Shown: one piece after another, positions 37,676-47,427 of the stretch
Position numbering within the stretch: the stretch's first letter is position 1
Layout of the letters: the number at the start of each line of letters is the position of its first letter
NCBI GenBank assembly: GCA_944324395.1
Contig: CALUWC010000011.1
Coordinates: 16,581-80,580 of the forward strand
Source: Candidatus Gastranaerophilales bacterium
GTDB lineage: Bacteria > Cyanobacteriota > Vampirovibrionia > Gastranaerophilales > Gastranaerophilaceae
Direction: 5' to 3'
DNA: 64,000 nucleotides
The notes under the pieces: model-generated
Database searches by the model: none
What the model was told of the DNA's origin: nothing
The model's input: only the letters and a program-made list of their open reading frames with translations
Translations under genes and position numbers: made by a program

Positions 37676-37710
37676 ACTTAACATAAATAATACTTTTTAT
37701 TTTAACAACT

Positions 37711-40700
37711 TTAAACTGCTAATGTTGTTAAATTCAAGTTATCATAACGCTGCCGGCTTATTGTTTCTTCAACTTCATGAAAGCCTTTCAGATACTCTTC
37801 TCGAGCTTTATTTGCAGGAGAATTTTCCGGAAGGGTAAGCTTAACGATTAAATCTCTGACTTTTTGAATCCTTTTTAGTTTTTCATTTATAGTTTGAACC
37901 TGATAAGTTGCAGCTGCAATAGATGCTGTTTTAGCTTCGTCCATATGTAAGATTAAAAGCCCGGTTTTTGAACTTTTTGGGTGTTCTTTTATATCTTGAT
38001 TCAAATCTTTAAAAGCCTGATCCATAATTTTTATTGTAACCCTGTAGTTTGTATTTTTAAACTTGCGAACAATGTTATCATGCATTATATCTAATTTTGC
38101 CTGATAATCCGGGTCATTATCAATATTGCCGATTTTATCAATTTCATCTTTAACAATATTTGTTTGCTTTGATACAGAGTTAAAAATACTATTTATACGT
38201 TTGATATAACCTTTTGCTTTATCAAAAGAATTGTTTTTTGTAGCCATTTCTACAACCTGTTCTGCCAGTCCTAACTGTTCAAGAAACATAACAGCAGATT
38301 CCATATCATCATCTGCCAATAGCGGAGCAAGCATTAAATTGATTGCAATATCAGAATCCAAAGTTACAACAGAACCGTTACGAAGCTGTAATTTCGATTT
38401 TTTAAACTCATCACGAACAATATTTAAATTGGATTCGCTTGCACAATCCATTAAAATATATTGCATTTCAAGTAAACTTGCCTGATATAACAAACCTCTT
38501 ACATCTGTTGCCAATGATGCTTTTAAGTTTTCGGTTACTTCATCTTTTGATTGGTTTAAATTCTGCTCACCATTGTCAGGTTTTGCCAGAAGCAATAAAT
38601 ATTTGTTTAATAACTTTTCAGGTGTCCTGGGCAGAGTATGCTTTTTATACATCTCACAAAATTCATCATAATATTTATCGCAATCAGGATTTTCTTTTGC
38701 TTTTGCACTAATCCATTTGTTTAATAATGCTGCCGCTTTTGATTGATATTTAGAATCAACATAACTTAATATGTCTTTTTTGGAAGTTTCAATTGTCTGG
38801 ATAGATTCTTTAACAGATTGTTTCACTGTTTTTTTATCAATTGTTGTTAAAAACATATCCATTTCATCATATATTTGTGCAATTAAAGCCTTATATTCAT
38901 CAAGCGGTGCATTTCTGTCAAGTTCAAGTGCTTTGTGTGCAGCTTCTACGGTTTTTGGAATTGATTCATCTTCATCAATCATTTCCAGTAATGCACTAAA
39001 GTCTTTTTGAAGTTTGTTATATTGTTTATCACTTAACGAATCAGACGGAAGATTATCAGTATATTTTTTCAAATTCTTGATAATTTTTATTGTTTTATCC
39101 TGAATTTTATAACTTATTATTGCTTCTACCTGCTCATCAATATCTTTATAGAATTTTTGCAATACCTCAGATGTATTTTCTTTTACTTCAGGGTCATACT
39201 TCGGGTATGCAGGGAACATTCTGGTTTTCTCAAAAACATTTTGTTTTATAGCATCATATTGTTTACCAATAGTTATAGTTCTTAAAGTGTAGTAATAATC
39301 GAAGTAAATATCATCAAATGTACGTTTGTTATTTGCATATCTGGCACTTCTTAACTTTCTGCTTGCTTTATTATATTCATATACCGGAATAATTTTACTC
39401 ATATTAAGTTTTAAACCTAATTTTTCGTTAAACATTATGTTATAAAGCATATTATGAGTACGCCTGTCCATTCCTTTAAATTGCAAGAGTACATCATAAC
39501 CGGTAACCGGCTTTATACCAATTGCTTCGTTTGTAATTTTTGAATTGTACTTAGAATTAAATTCTTTAGCCGTCATATTTCTAAGATTGTTAAAAATTTG
39601 AACAAGTTCTTCATCTGTTGAAGGATCAAATGTTTCATCAATCCAGGTGACAATATTTTTCATATTGTCATCATCAAATGAAGAACTGCTCAAATCGGCT
39701 AACGTGAATCCCATATTTGTACGTAATAAATTACGCACATTATTAGCCATTTCTTTTATTTTTCTATCTTTGTATGAAAATTGCGGAGTATTCTTAGCCA
39801 GTGTTTTTTCAAAACTGTCTGCCATTAAATCAATTGTTTTTTCTAAACTTCCGTTAAATTCATTTTTATTAATATTTTTTAACGAATTAACTATAGCATT
39901 TTTTTGATTATTATTGATTTTTATATTATTCACTTTTGCAAGAGCATCTAATAGAGCATTTAGTTCTGTTCGTACACTTTCTGCCCCGTATTTTGCAATA
40001 TCAGGATTTTTTGCAAAAACATAATCAAAGTTTTTGCGAGCCTCTGTTTTTATTTGTTTTCTTATTTTATCCAAGTCTTCCATTGAAGTTTGTGTATAGA
40101 AAATTCTCTGGTTTGGAATTCCTTTGTACGATCTTATTAAAGCCATTTTTTCAAATAAGAGTTTTAATTTATCATTATCCGGAAGTTTGTCATAATCAGC
40201 TCTTGTTTCAATACCTTTAGTAAATGGTTTTCTGCCAAATACACGTTTTTCGATATTGTTATATTCTATACTCAAATTATCAGAAATTGTTTCCGCTTTA
40301 CCTATTACAGACTTAATTTCTGACTGAGTCATATTTTTGGCATATTTTTCAAGCTGATCGATATGTGCATAAGGACTTATCAATGTATTATCTCTTATCA
40401 TTCTTACATATTTGCCGGCATTCGGATATTTTCCGGGAGTAATAATATCACTAAACATAGGAAACATATACTCTCCTGATGCCCCATGTAATTTTTTGTA
40501 ATTTTTATTATTTATAACTTCAGGTTGTACATGCCCGACAGCACCTATCATATTGTCAACAAATTTACCGGCCAGATAATTATCATCCGTAATATAACCT
40601 AACTCGCCGCCATATCTTGATGAATAATCAGTTCTTAATAAATTATTATCATCTACCCATGTATTTCTGTGTTCCTGCGGTCCCCAGGTATTATCATGAA

Positions 40701-43599
40701 AAATTACGTCTTTTTGTACTTTTTTACCGTTTTCGGTAACTTCAATCGGCTTGATATCAGCTATGTATTGAGCATGCCATGCCTGAGACAAATTATCTAC
40801 AGAAGTTGAAGAAGTACCGGAATACGGGGATTGTTTAATTTTCTTAACAGCATATTTTCCATTGTTTTCAATATAATACGGACGATCCGTCATATACTCA
40901 ATAATCCGAACCTCCTGTGCATTATACAAACCTCCGTGTCCTTCAGGATTCACCCAAAACTCTCCGGTTTTTAAACCTTTTTGCCTGTTTAATTCACTCA
41001 ACGGTTCTTTTAACTCTGCATATTGATACTTTAATGCTCGTGACACAAAAGCATACCAGCCGTTTATTTTTGATTCGATATGCTCAAGAATTTCGTTTTC
41101 TCTGGGAGTAAGCATTAGCAGCTCTTTTGGAAGATTTCTATATCGGACGGATTCTCCTTCCGGAGTAATTAAAGCATCTTCAATACGCGTAAATCTGTTC
41201 TGCAAAAGAGCCAAATCTTTTTCCGGAATTATATCTCCTATATTTTCAAGTTTTTTGATAACAAGCCGTTTTGGATTAACGGTATTTAACATTTTATCTC
41301 CATCACCGGCAGGAATTTCGAGTGCATACTGATATCCGACTACTAATCCTGAAATTTGACTAAAAGTTTGCCAGATTTTGTTATATACTTCAACAGTTTG
41401 TTCTTTTGGAGCATCTTTCGGCAGCCCGTTTTTCAAATTAAATCCTTGAATTATTGCAAGATTGGGATTTTCACTATCAAATAAAATTCGTCCCAAACGT
41501 TCAAATGTTTCTTTAAACATCAGCATATTAGATTTATGTCCTGTTTTGTTGAAAATTTCAATGTACTGCTGATGGGTGCAATTATCGGACTTTAATGTGC
41601 TGATATATTTATCAAGTGTGTCTAGTACTGCTTTTTTATTATCTTTAATATGCAAAGTATCTGAAATTTTCAATAATGTTAATTTGTCATTATCCTCTAC
41701 AATGGCATTTTTGATGGCAGTCAATTCATTTACCAGAGCAGTTTTCTGGTCAACAGAAAGACAGCAGGCATATAAATCATCCATTAAAGACGTCATCATA
41801 TAATCAAGAGTTTCTTTATTTCCTTTTAAAGACTCAATCAAAGCTTCATTGTCATTATCTGAGTCAAAATTTTTAGCTAAAATCTCTTTTAATTTAGGAT
41901 TAATAGTATTATTTTCCAATTTTGAAATCAAATAATCCATATTTTTATCTATTAAAGTTTCATCATCCGGAATATTTAAATCATTTCGCATATCGTTAAG
42001 CTGTTCCGGAATAAATGTCTGATAAATATGCTGGACTCTATATGCTGCAGCCGCCTTGTATAAATCTTCCGCTTTTGCTATTTGACGTACAAAATAAGAA
42101 GAAGCATGAGCTCTGTTTTTTGCAAGGATATGAATTTCATCAACTAAAGCATTGATGCTTTTTATACTGTCATCATCAAGTTTTACATCTTTTTCATCTG
42201 CTAATGCTATGGCAAGGAAAGCTTTAATTTTTTCATTTTTAATTTGTTCAGGTTCATTTGGAAGATAAACAAAATCTTTTTTGTAATCATTAACTTTTTT
42301 AGCATTATCGGAATTTGAAACTTTGAGCCTTAAAAGGTCATAGCTGATTTTCTGAGCTTTTTCCGGAGACATTTCCGGTGCAAGATTATTTATCTTATTT
42401 TTTAAAAGTGTATTGAGTTTTTTTTCAAGTTTAAAATTCTGCTCTTTTCTATTGTATTTTTCTGCTTTTTTATAATTTTGTTTAATTGTATTTCTTTTAT
42501 ACTCTTTAATAACAGATTCTGCTTTTGCCAAAGTTCGATACCAATCCTGACTGTCAGCAAGAGATTTATCATCAAGATCCATAGTCAAATGAGAATCTTG
42601 AAAAACATCAAAATTATTTTTGTCAAAAGCCTTATACACTCCGACAAATTCATTTGCCGCACCTGCAGTATTGGCAATATTCATCCAATTTAGAACTGAG
42701 GTATCAATAATTCTGTAACCGAGAGATAATGCGTAATCATAGTCAATTTCAGCTTTTGCTACAGGGATTTTTGTATGAGAACCCAGTTTTGTAATATCAT
42801 AAACCTGCATATATTCGCTTGAATCAAGTTCTGATAAAATCATATCAACATAATTAGCTTTATCTTCGTATGCCAGAGCTTTCCTGCATTTAGAAATTGC
42901 AGCACACATACTATGATCTTTCTGATTGACAGCTTTTATATTTGGAATTTTTGATTCAGGAGTTTTAACAACTATATCATTTACAATTTCTGCCAGAGCT
43001 TGAGTTTTTCTGTTTTTCAATTGCGGGTTAATTTCATATTCCGGACTCATGAAATAATCCAGACGTTTCATTATATACAATTTTTGAGATAATGGAACTT
43101 CTGATGAAATAATAAAATAATCCAAATTGCTGCTAATATTTTGAATATTTTTGTATTTCATAGCTTCTAATTGTTTTTTATCTACTTTTGACAAAATTGA
43201 TTTTCTTAAATTTAATATTTCAATTTCATCATCATTCAATTCTTTTTTAGAAGATAATAAGGCATTTAAACGGGGAGTTAAACGTTTTTGAGTTTCTTCA
43301 TCAGATAAAGCAAGAGATTTTTTAGCAGCATTGTTCAATTTAACCTGCCAATCATTATAGGATTGTTTGCCCAAATCAATATTTGTACCGTATTTAAGAT
43401 TTTCAGATACATCAATTAGAAAATTAACATTGTCTTCACCCGGAACGTTTGATAAATTTTCAATTGCATTAGAAATCCTGCGTTGATTGATAATATTCAA
43501 ATCGTAAACATTATCTGTTTTTAATTGAGCAACTGATTTTCTATCTTCTCTTTTACCTGCAAAATGAGGGGTAAAAGGATTTATAGCATATATTTTCAT
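37711..43599 (-). CDS. giant papain-like cysteine protease candidate (1962 residues)
   Basis: No signal peptide; the N-terminus MKIYAINPFTPHFAGKRED carries the Phe motif. Gln226 and Cys232 sit in VNQKDHSMCAAIS, spaced as the Gln and Cys of papain-type peptidases. About 710 residues later, AWHAQYI places a candidate His942, and FHDNTWGPQE gives an Asn970-x-Trp-Gly like the NSWG of C1 peptidases. The insert and the C-terminal 1000 residues are mostly charged helices, some coiled-coil-like, with no membrane span seen. A C1-like protease with a large insert fits best. The triad is inferred and the family is not recognised. Convergent with ftsZ. Confidence 0.5.
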   Translation of the reverse strand: MKIYAINPFTPHFAGKREDRKSVAQLKTDNVYDLNIINQRRISNAIENLSNVPGEDNVNFLIDVSENLKYGTNIDLGKQSYNDWQVKLNNAAKKSLALSDEETQKRLTPRLNALLSSKKELNDDEIEILNLRKSILSKVDKKQLEAMKYKNIQNISSNLDYFIISSEVPLSQKLYIMKRLDYFMSPEYEINPQLKNRKTQALAEIVNDIVVKTPESKIPNIKAVNQKDHSMCAAISKCRKALAYEDKANYVDMILSELDSSEYMQVYDITKLGSHTKIPVAKAEIDYDYALSLGYRIIDTSVLNWMNIANTAGAANEFVGVYKAFDKNNFDVFQDSHLTMDLDDKSLADSQDWYRTLAKAESVIKEYKRNTIKQNYKKAEKYNRKEQNFKLEKKLNTLLKNKINNLAPEMSPEKAQKISYDLLRLKVSNSDNAKKVNDYKKDFVYLPNEPEQIKNEKIKAFLAIALADEKDVKLDDDSIKSINALVDEIHILAKNRAHASSYFVRQIAKAEDLYKAAAAYRVQHIYQTFIPEQLNDMRNDLNIPDDETLIDKNMDYLISKLENNTINPKLKEILAKNFDSDNDNEALIESLKGNKETLDYMMTSLMDDLYACCLSVDQKTALVNELTAIKNAIVEDNDKLTLLKISDTLHIKDNKKAVLDTLDKYISTLKSDNCTHQQYIEIFNKTGHKSNMLMFKETFERLGRILFDSENPNLAIIQGFNLKNGLPKDAPKEQTVEVYNKIWQTFSQISGLVVGYQYALEIPAGDGDKMLNTVNPKRLVIKKLENIGDIIPEKDLALLQNRFTRIEDALITPEGESVRYRNLPKELLMLTPRENEILEHIESKINGWYAFVSRALKYQYAELKEPLSELNRQKGLKTGEFWVNPEGHGGLYNAQEVRIIEYMTDRPYYIENNGKYAVKKIKQSPYSGTSSTSVDNLSQAWHAQYIADIKPIEVTENGKKVQKDVIFHDNTWGPQEHRNTWVDDNNLLRTDYSSRYGGELGYITDDNYLAGKFVDNMIGAVGHVQPEVINNKNYKKLHGASGEYMFPMFSDIITPGKYPNAGKYVRMIRDNTLISPYAHIDQLEKYAKNMTQSEIKSVIGKAETISDNLSIEYNNIEKRVFGRKPFTKGIETRADYDKLPDNDKLKLLFEKMALIRSYKGIPNQRIFYTQTSMEDLDKIRKQIKTEARKNFDYVFAKNPDIAKYGAESVRTELNALLDALAKVNNIKINNNQKNAIVNSLKNINKNEFNGSLEKTIDLMADSFEKTLAKNTPQFSYKDRKIKEMANNVRNLLRTNMGFTLADLSSSSFDDDNMKNIVTWIDETFDPSTDEELVQIFNNLRNMTAKEFNSKYNSKITNEAIGIKPVTGYDVLLQFKGMDRRTHNMLYNIMFNEKLGLKLNMSKIIPVYEYNKASRKLRSARYANNKRTFDDIYFDYYYTLRTITIGKQYDAIKQNVFEKTRMFPAYPKYDPEVKENTSEVLQKFYKDIDEQVEAIISYKIQDKTIKIIKNLKKYTDNLPSDSLSDKQYNKLQKDFSALLEMIDEDESIPKTVEAAHKALELDRNAPLDEYKALIAQIYDEMDMFLTTIDKKTVKQSVKESIQTIETSKKDILSYVDSKYQSKAAALLNKWISAKAKENPDCDKYYDEFCEMYKKHTLPRTPEKLLNKYLLLLAKPDNGEQNLNQSKDEVTENLKASLATDVRGLLYQASLLEMQYILMDCASESNLNIVRDEFKKSKLQLRNGSVVTLDSDIAINLMLAPLLADDDMESAVMFLEQLGLAEQVVEMATKNNSFDKAKGYIKRINSIFNSVSKQTNIVKDEIDKIGNIDNDPDYQAKLDIMHDNIVRKFKNTNYRVTIKIMDQAFKDLNQDIKEHPKSSKTGLLILHMDEAKTASIAAATYQVQTINEKLKRIQKVRDLIVKLTLPENSPANKAREEYLKGFHEVEETISRQRYDNLNLTTLAV

Positions 43600-43697
43600 G
43601 AAAATTCCCCACTAAATATGATATTCTAATAAATCATATAAAATATTTTTTTGCTAGGTTTACTTTAAAATATTAAGAAATTTTATCATTTAATTTC

Positions 43698-44471
43698 TTA
43701 ATACTTTTCCTGACTTTCATAGCGGTATTTTTTTTGGAAAAATTTAAAAGTTCCGTTTGACTGTTTTTCCAGATAGAGGGAATTCCCTTTTTCTTCAGGC
43801 AATATGTACACTTTAGTAGATACTCCTTTAATCATAGATTTCATTTTATCAAAAGAATCAACTAAAAAGTTTACACAACCAAAAGAAACTCTATTATCTT
43901 TTATAGATTTATTTTTTAATACGTTTTCTCTCAATTTGCCCATAGGCGATCTCGGAACTCTGTGAAGTGCAAGCACCTGAGATCTTTGATAAGCTTTTTG
44001 AGTATGGTCACCGGCAAGCACCAAAACTCTTTGGTCATATAATCTTTCATTACTGGAGCCTTTATTTGAACCTACTTTGCAAATTGTAAATTCACCAGGA
44101 GGAGTATAAGCAGCAAGCTTGGCACCTTTAACACCGTAACCTCCTCCTCTTTTATCTCCTATATGTTTGCCAAGAGCAACTTCATGAGTCTGCAAAATAT
44201 CACCATCCGGATTTATTACCATTGCTTTGCAATGTTTTTTATCAATAACAATATAATTTCCATTTGATTTGCCATATTGTTTTAAAAGCTTATTAAACTC
44301 AACAACTTTTGCCATATCAGACATTTTTGTACTGAAAGTATCCGCCAATATTGTTTGTAATTTAGGATCATTTATAAGCTGCGGAGTGTAATGAGAAGCT
44401 TTTTTGCTGCATGTCGTAAATACAGGAGTTGCAGCAAGTAATAATGTAGGGAGTAAATTATTCAATTTCAT
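43698..44471 (-). CDS. L,D-transpeptidase-like (YkuD) protein, copy 1
   Basis: About 257 residues from the ATG at 44471 (MKLNNLLPTLL), chosen for GAAAGG upstream and the signal-like N-terminus; TTCSKK may be a lipid attachment site. The YkuD domain shows YIVIDKKHCKAMVIN, LALHRVP and the catalytic Cys in VSFGCVNF. The usual S(H/R)GC is SFGC here. Such enzymes cross-link peptidoglycan through L,D bonds or attach lipoproteins. The gene is 76 nt downstream of the paralogue at 44548. Confidence 0.75.
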   Translation of the reverse strand: MKLNNLLPTLLLAATPVFTTCSKKASHYTPQLINDPKLQTILADTFSTKMSDMAKVVEFNKLLKQYGKSNGNYIVIDKKHCKAMVINPDGDILQTHEVALGKHIGDKRGGGYGVKGAKLAAYTPPGEFTICKVGSNKGSSNERLYDQRVLVLAGDHTQKAYQRSQVLALHRVPRSPMGKLRENVLKNKSIKDNRVSFGCVNFLVDSFDKMKSMIKGVSTKVYILPEEKGNSLYLEKQSNGTFKFFQKKYRYESQEKY

Positions 44472-44547
44472 AAAAAAACCTTTCTTGCATTTATTAAATA
44501 CAAAAAAGATTTTTTTTGCCAAAATTATATAATAAATTTAAGATATT

Positions 44548-45780
44548 TTAACTAAACCAAGTCCATGGTTTAAAAACAGAGAATTCTTTTTGTTTTTGCT
44601 GTTCTGCTAATAACCTCTGCTGTTCTGCTTCTTGTTTTTTCTTTTGGTTAGCAATATATACAGGATTTTTTTTAGGTTTGACATCATAATTCACTCTGGA
44701 AGCAACTTCTTTAGATATTCCACGTTGTTGATCTCTGTGATACAATTGTTCAAATTTATATGTACCATCTTTTTGTTTTTCTAACTGGAGTTTATTACCT
44801 TCTTCTTCTGGTAAAATGTATACTTTATCTCCCTCGCCAATATACTGATACATATCATTATAATCCTCTTCTGTTAAATTAACACAGCCATAAGACATTC
44901 TGTTATCAGCCAATCCCGGAGAATCAATTGCAGCTTTTCTTCTGTTATAGTCCGGTTTATATAGCATGTGTATTGCCTGCGAACCACTACGGACACCTCT
45001 GTTATCACCTTTTAAATGCATAATTTTAGGCTTCCCGTCTTTACCTGTGTATGCAGAACTTGTTTTATGGACTTCATCTAATGTAAATTCACCTGGAGTA
45101 GTATATCGACCCTGTTCAGCTTTCCAAGCATCTTTTGTTTTTTGTGCTCGTTCCATATAATATGAACCGAGATTGTCACCAACTTTTTTACCAACACCTA
45201 CGGTATAACTCTTGATAACTTTACCACTTTTGTTGTAAATACGTAATTTACACGCTTTCTTATCAATAATTGCATAATATTTACCTTGATAATTCTTTTT
45301 ATTGTATTCTATAATTTTATCAGTATCATTTTTCATTGCATTTATATGCAAAACTTCTTGTTCTTTAGCAGTTAATTTTGGAATAGATTTCTTCTGATAT
45401 TTTTTAGGATTTTTTACTTTTAGAGGTTTTTTAATACTTTTTGTTGTATCAACCTGGATAGAATTACGTGCGACTCTTGTATTATCCTGAACAGCTGCTG
45501 TATCCCTATTCAAAGTATCTGCAGGAGCAACCGGTATTTTCCTTTTAGGAGCTGCCGCCTCTTTTTTATCATAAATAAATTCCGACCCGGCTCTGGAAAA
45601 ATATTTTGTATTGAAATCTTCCACTGAATCACAACCGTTTAATTTTGCAAGACGCTGCATTTCTTTAGTAATTTCAGCATTGGTAACCTTTAACCCTCTG
45701 GCTTTCAATGTTTTTTTAGCCACATTCCAAGCACAATCTCCACTTTTTACGGTGTATTTTTCTGAATTAAATTCAACCAT
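44548..45780 (-). CDS. L,D-transpeptidase-like (YkuD) protein, copy 2, with LysM-like N-terminus
   Basis: 410 residues. N-terminal YTVKSGDCAWNVAKKTLKARG resembles a LysM peptidoglycan-binding repeat; a basic linker (KIPVAPADTLNR, KKPLKVKNPKKYQKK) follows. The YkuD domain (YYAIIDKKACKLRIYNKSG, AIHMLYKPD, catalytic Cys in MSYGCVNLTEED) is homologous to the downstream protein and again has SYGC for S(H/R)GC. A Gln/Lys-rich tail ends in SVFKPWTWFS. There is no signal peptide, which is odd for an envelope enzyme. Ribosome-binding site GAGG. Confidence 0.75.
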   Translation of the reverse strand: MVEFNSEKYTVKSGDCAWNVAKKTLKARGLKVTNAEITKEMQRLAKLNGCDSVEDFNTKYFSRAGSEFIYDKKEAAAPKRKIPVAPADTLNRDTAAVQDNTRVARNSIQVDTTKSIKKPLKVKNPKKYQKKSIPKLTAKEQEVLHINAMKNDTDKIIEYNKKNYQGKYYAIIDKKACKLRIYNKSGKVIKSYTVGVGKKVGDNLGSYYMERAQKTKDAWKAEQGRYTTPGEFTLDEVHKTSSAYTGKDGKPKIMHLKGDNRGVRSGSQAIHMLYKPDYNRRKAAIDSPGLADNRMSYGCVNLTEEDYNDMYQYIGEGDKVYILPEEEGNKLQLEKQKDGTYKFEQLYHRDQQRGISKEVASRVNYDVKPKKNPVYIANQKKKQEAEQQRLLAEQQKQKEFSVFKPWTWFS

Positions 45781-45896
45781 TATATTACCTCGTAATTTTA
45801 CTTCATATATAATTTAAGTATATTCTTTTTATATATTTGCTATATACCTTAGCACAGTGTAATAAAACTTTACATCCGGAACGAAAGAATATTCAG

Positions 45897-45923
45897 TTGC
45901 AAACTTTAAGTGCGTGATACAAT
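45897..45923 (+). promoter_or_regulatory. extended -10 promoter of the TSCPD gene
   Basis: TTGCAA (45897-45902), 15 nt, and TGATACAAT, whose TACAAT is 45918-45923. The TG dinucleotide can compensate for the short spacer. Confidence 0.45.
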
Positions 45924-45945
45924 AGAATTGTAAGGAGAAATTAAA

Positions 45946-46221
45946 ATGTCAGAAGATGTAATACAATATCAGACACATGGTACCTGCTGCCAGATGATGC
46001 AGGTTACTGTTGATGATAATAAGATTAAAAATGCAGAGTTTTTCGGAGGCTGCAACGGAAACCTTAAAGGTATAAAAAACCTTATCAAAGGAATGGATAT
46101 TGATGAAGTTATCGAACGATTACAGGGGATTACCTGCGGACCAAAATCTACCAGCTGTCCGGATCAGCTGGCCAAATGTCTTATAGAATATAAAAACAAA
46201 ATTTTAGCACAAGTAAAATAA
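45946..46221 (+). CDS. TSCPD-domain protein
   Basis: 91 residues. C-terminal SCPDQLAKCL and the Cys-rich N-terminus (HGTCCQMM, GGCNGNLKGI, TCGPKSTSC) define the TSCPD family (TIGR03905 type), a probable metal-binding domain also found fused to ribonucleotide reductase relatives. Function unknown. It is followed 10 nt later by the NifX-like gene; shared Cys/His-rich character suggests a common metal-related role (inference). Confidence 0.85.
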   Translation: MSEDVIQYQTHGTCCQMMQVTVDDNKIKNAEFFGGCNGNLKGIKNLIKGMDIDEVIERLQGITCGPKSTSCPDQLAKCLIEYKNKILAQVK

Positions 46222-46231
46222 GGAGAAATTC

Positions 46232-46639
46232 ATGAAAATTGCAGTAACTTATGATAACGGTGAGATTTTCCAACATTTTGGACACAGCGAACAGTTTAAA
46301 ATGTACGAAGTAAAAGACGGAAAAATTATTACATCAGAAATTGTATCAACAAATGGTGCAGGTCATGGTGCAATTGCACAATTTTTGAACGACAACCATG
46401 TTGATACTGTTATTTGCGGCGGTATCGGCGGCGGGGCAAAAAATGCACTGGAACAAATTAATATAAAACTATACGGCGGAGTTTCAGGTAATGCTGATGA
46501 AGCCGTTGAAGCTTTGTTATCTAACAATTTGAGTTTTAACCCTGATGTAAAATGTTCCCACCATGAACATCAACACCATGGAGAAGCCCATACTTGCGGT
46601 GCAAATGGCTGTGGTCATAACTGCCATGGTTCAATATAA
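46232..46639 (+). CDS. NifX/NifB-type dinitrogenase cofactor-like protein with His/Cys-rich tail
   Basis: 135 residues. KIAVTYDNGEIFQHFGHSEQFKMYEV and VDTVICGGIGGGAKNALEQ are the fold of the Nif iron-molybdenum cofactor-binding family, which also occurs without nitrogenase. The C-terminus is rich in ligands (HHEHQHHGEAHTCGANGCGH) and could bind iron or another metal. No nif genes are present. Ends at a strong terminator. Confidence 0.85.
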   Translation: MKIAVTYDNGEIFQHFGHSEQFKMYEVKDGKIITSEIVSTNGAGHGAIAQFLNDNHVDTVICGGIGGGAKNALEQINIKLYGGVSGNADEAVEALLSNNLSFNPDVKCSHHEHQHHGEAHTCGANGCGHNCHGSI

Positions 46640-46678
46640 AAGTTAGATATGTATAAAATTAAATAATCTTAATATAAG

Positions 46679-46706
46679 AACAATTTTCACCTGAAAATTG
46701 TTTTTA
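46679..46706 (+). terminator. intrinsic terminator after the NifX-like gene
   Basis: Arms AACAATTTTCA and TGAAAATTGTT (11 bp) around CC, followed by a T-run. It lies 40 nt after the stop. Confidence 0.75.
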
Positions 46707-46729
46707 TATTATATAGGGGAAATAAAATT

Positions 46730-47422
46730 ATGAGTCTTATCGGTCAGATAACCAAAAGTACAATACGTACAGCCGCCAAAGCTGCTGCTAATATAACTGA
46801 GCAAACAGGTTCAAAAGCTGCTAAAGAGCTTTTCTGTCATCAATACTGGAAAGATGCTGCAGCAGAAAGAGTTATACGGGCAACAAGAAAAGAATCTGTT
46901 TCTTTGCATGGATATCTTAACGGAATAAATCATCATTTTATCAACAGTCCGTATCCGCAGCATATGGATATGAAATTCGTTGAAAATATGACACCACGAG
47001 AAATGATTACCACGACTGATTTTGAATTTAAATCACTAAAACCAACAACAGAAAAAATCACTGCATTCAGGTGCATTGGTGAAAAGCCTGAATTTTTTAG
47101 TGAATATAAACTATATCAAAAACGTCTCGGTATTAAAAAAGGCGACATTGTTGATATGAAAGAATATGCCTATGCAACATCAGATATGTCTTATGCCAAA
47201 GGTTATTTAACTAATAATAAGGGAATACTCTATGAAATAGAAATTCCGGAACAATCACAGGTATCAAGAACAGGCTTAGGGATTAAAAACGAAATCGTAT
47301 TTCCAAGAAGTTCAAAATTTGAATGTGTCGACGTAAAAAAAGTTAAAGATACTGATAATGATTACCTGCATGTAAAATTACGCTATATAAAACCGAAGAA
47401 TTATGTCGATACGTCAACTTAA
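46730..47422 (+). CDS. ADP-ribosyltransferase-like protein
   Basis: 230 residues. Arg114 in TAFRCIGE, an ATS in EYAYATSDMSYAKGY (149-151) and Glu188 in KNEIVFPRSSKFECV match, in order, the R-S-E signature of toxin and effector ADP-ribosyltransferases. The usual ExE is KxE: the catalytic Glu is kept, the first Glu is Lys186. The N-terminal 60 residues are Ala/Lys-rich and amphipathic. No immunity-like protein is visible next to it and no signal peptide. It could modify a host or rival protein, or an internal target. AGGGG lies ahead of the ATG. Confidence 0.65.
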   Translation: MSLIGQITKSTIRTAAKAAANITEQTGSKAAKELFCHQYWKDAAAERVIRATRKESVSLHGYLNGINHHFINSPYPQHMDMKFVENMTPREMITTTDFEFKSLKPTTEKITAFRCIGEKPEFFSEYKLYQKRLGIKKGDIVDMKEYAYATSDMSYAKGYLTNNKGILYEIEIPEQSQVSRTGLGIKNEIVFPRSSKFECVDVKKVKDTDNDYLHVKLRYIKPKNYVDTST

Positions 47423-47427
47423 AATCA

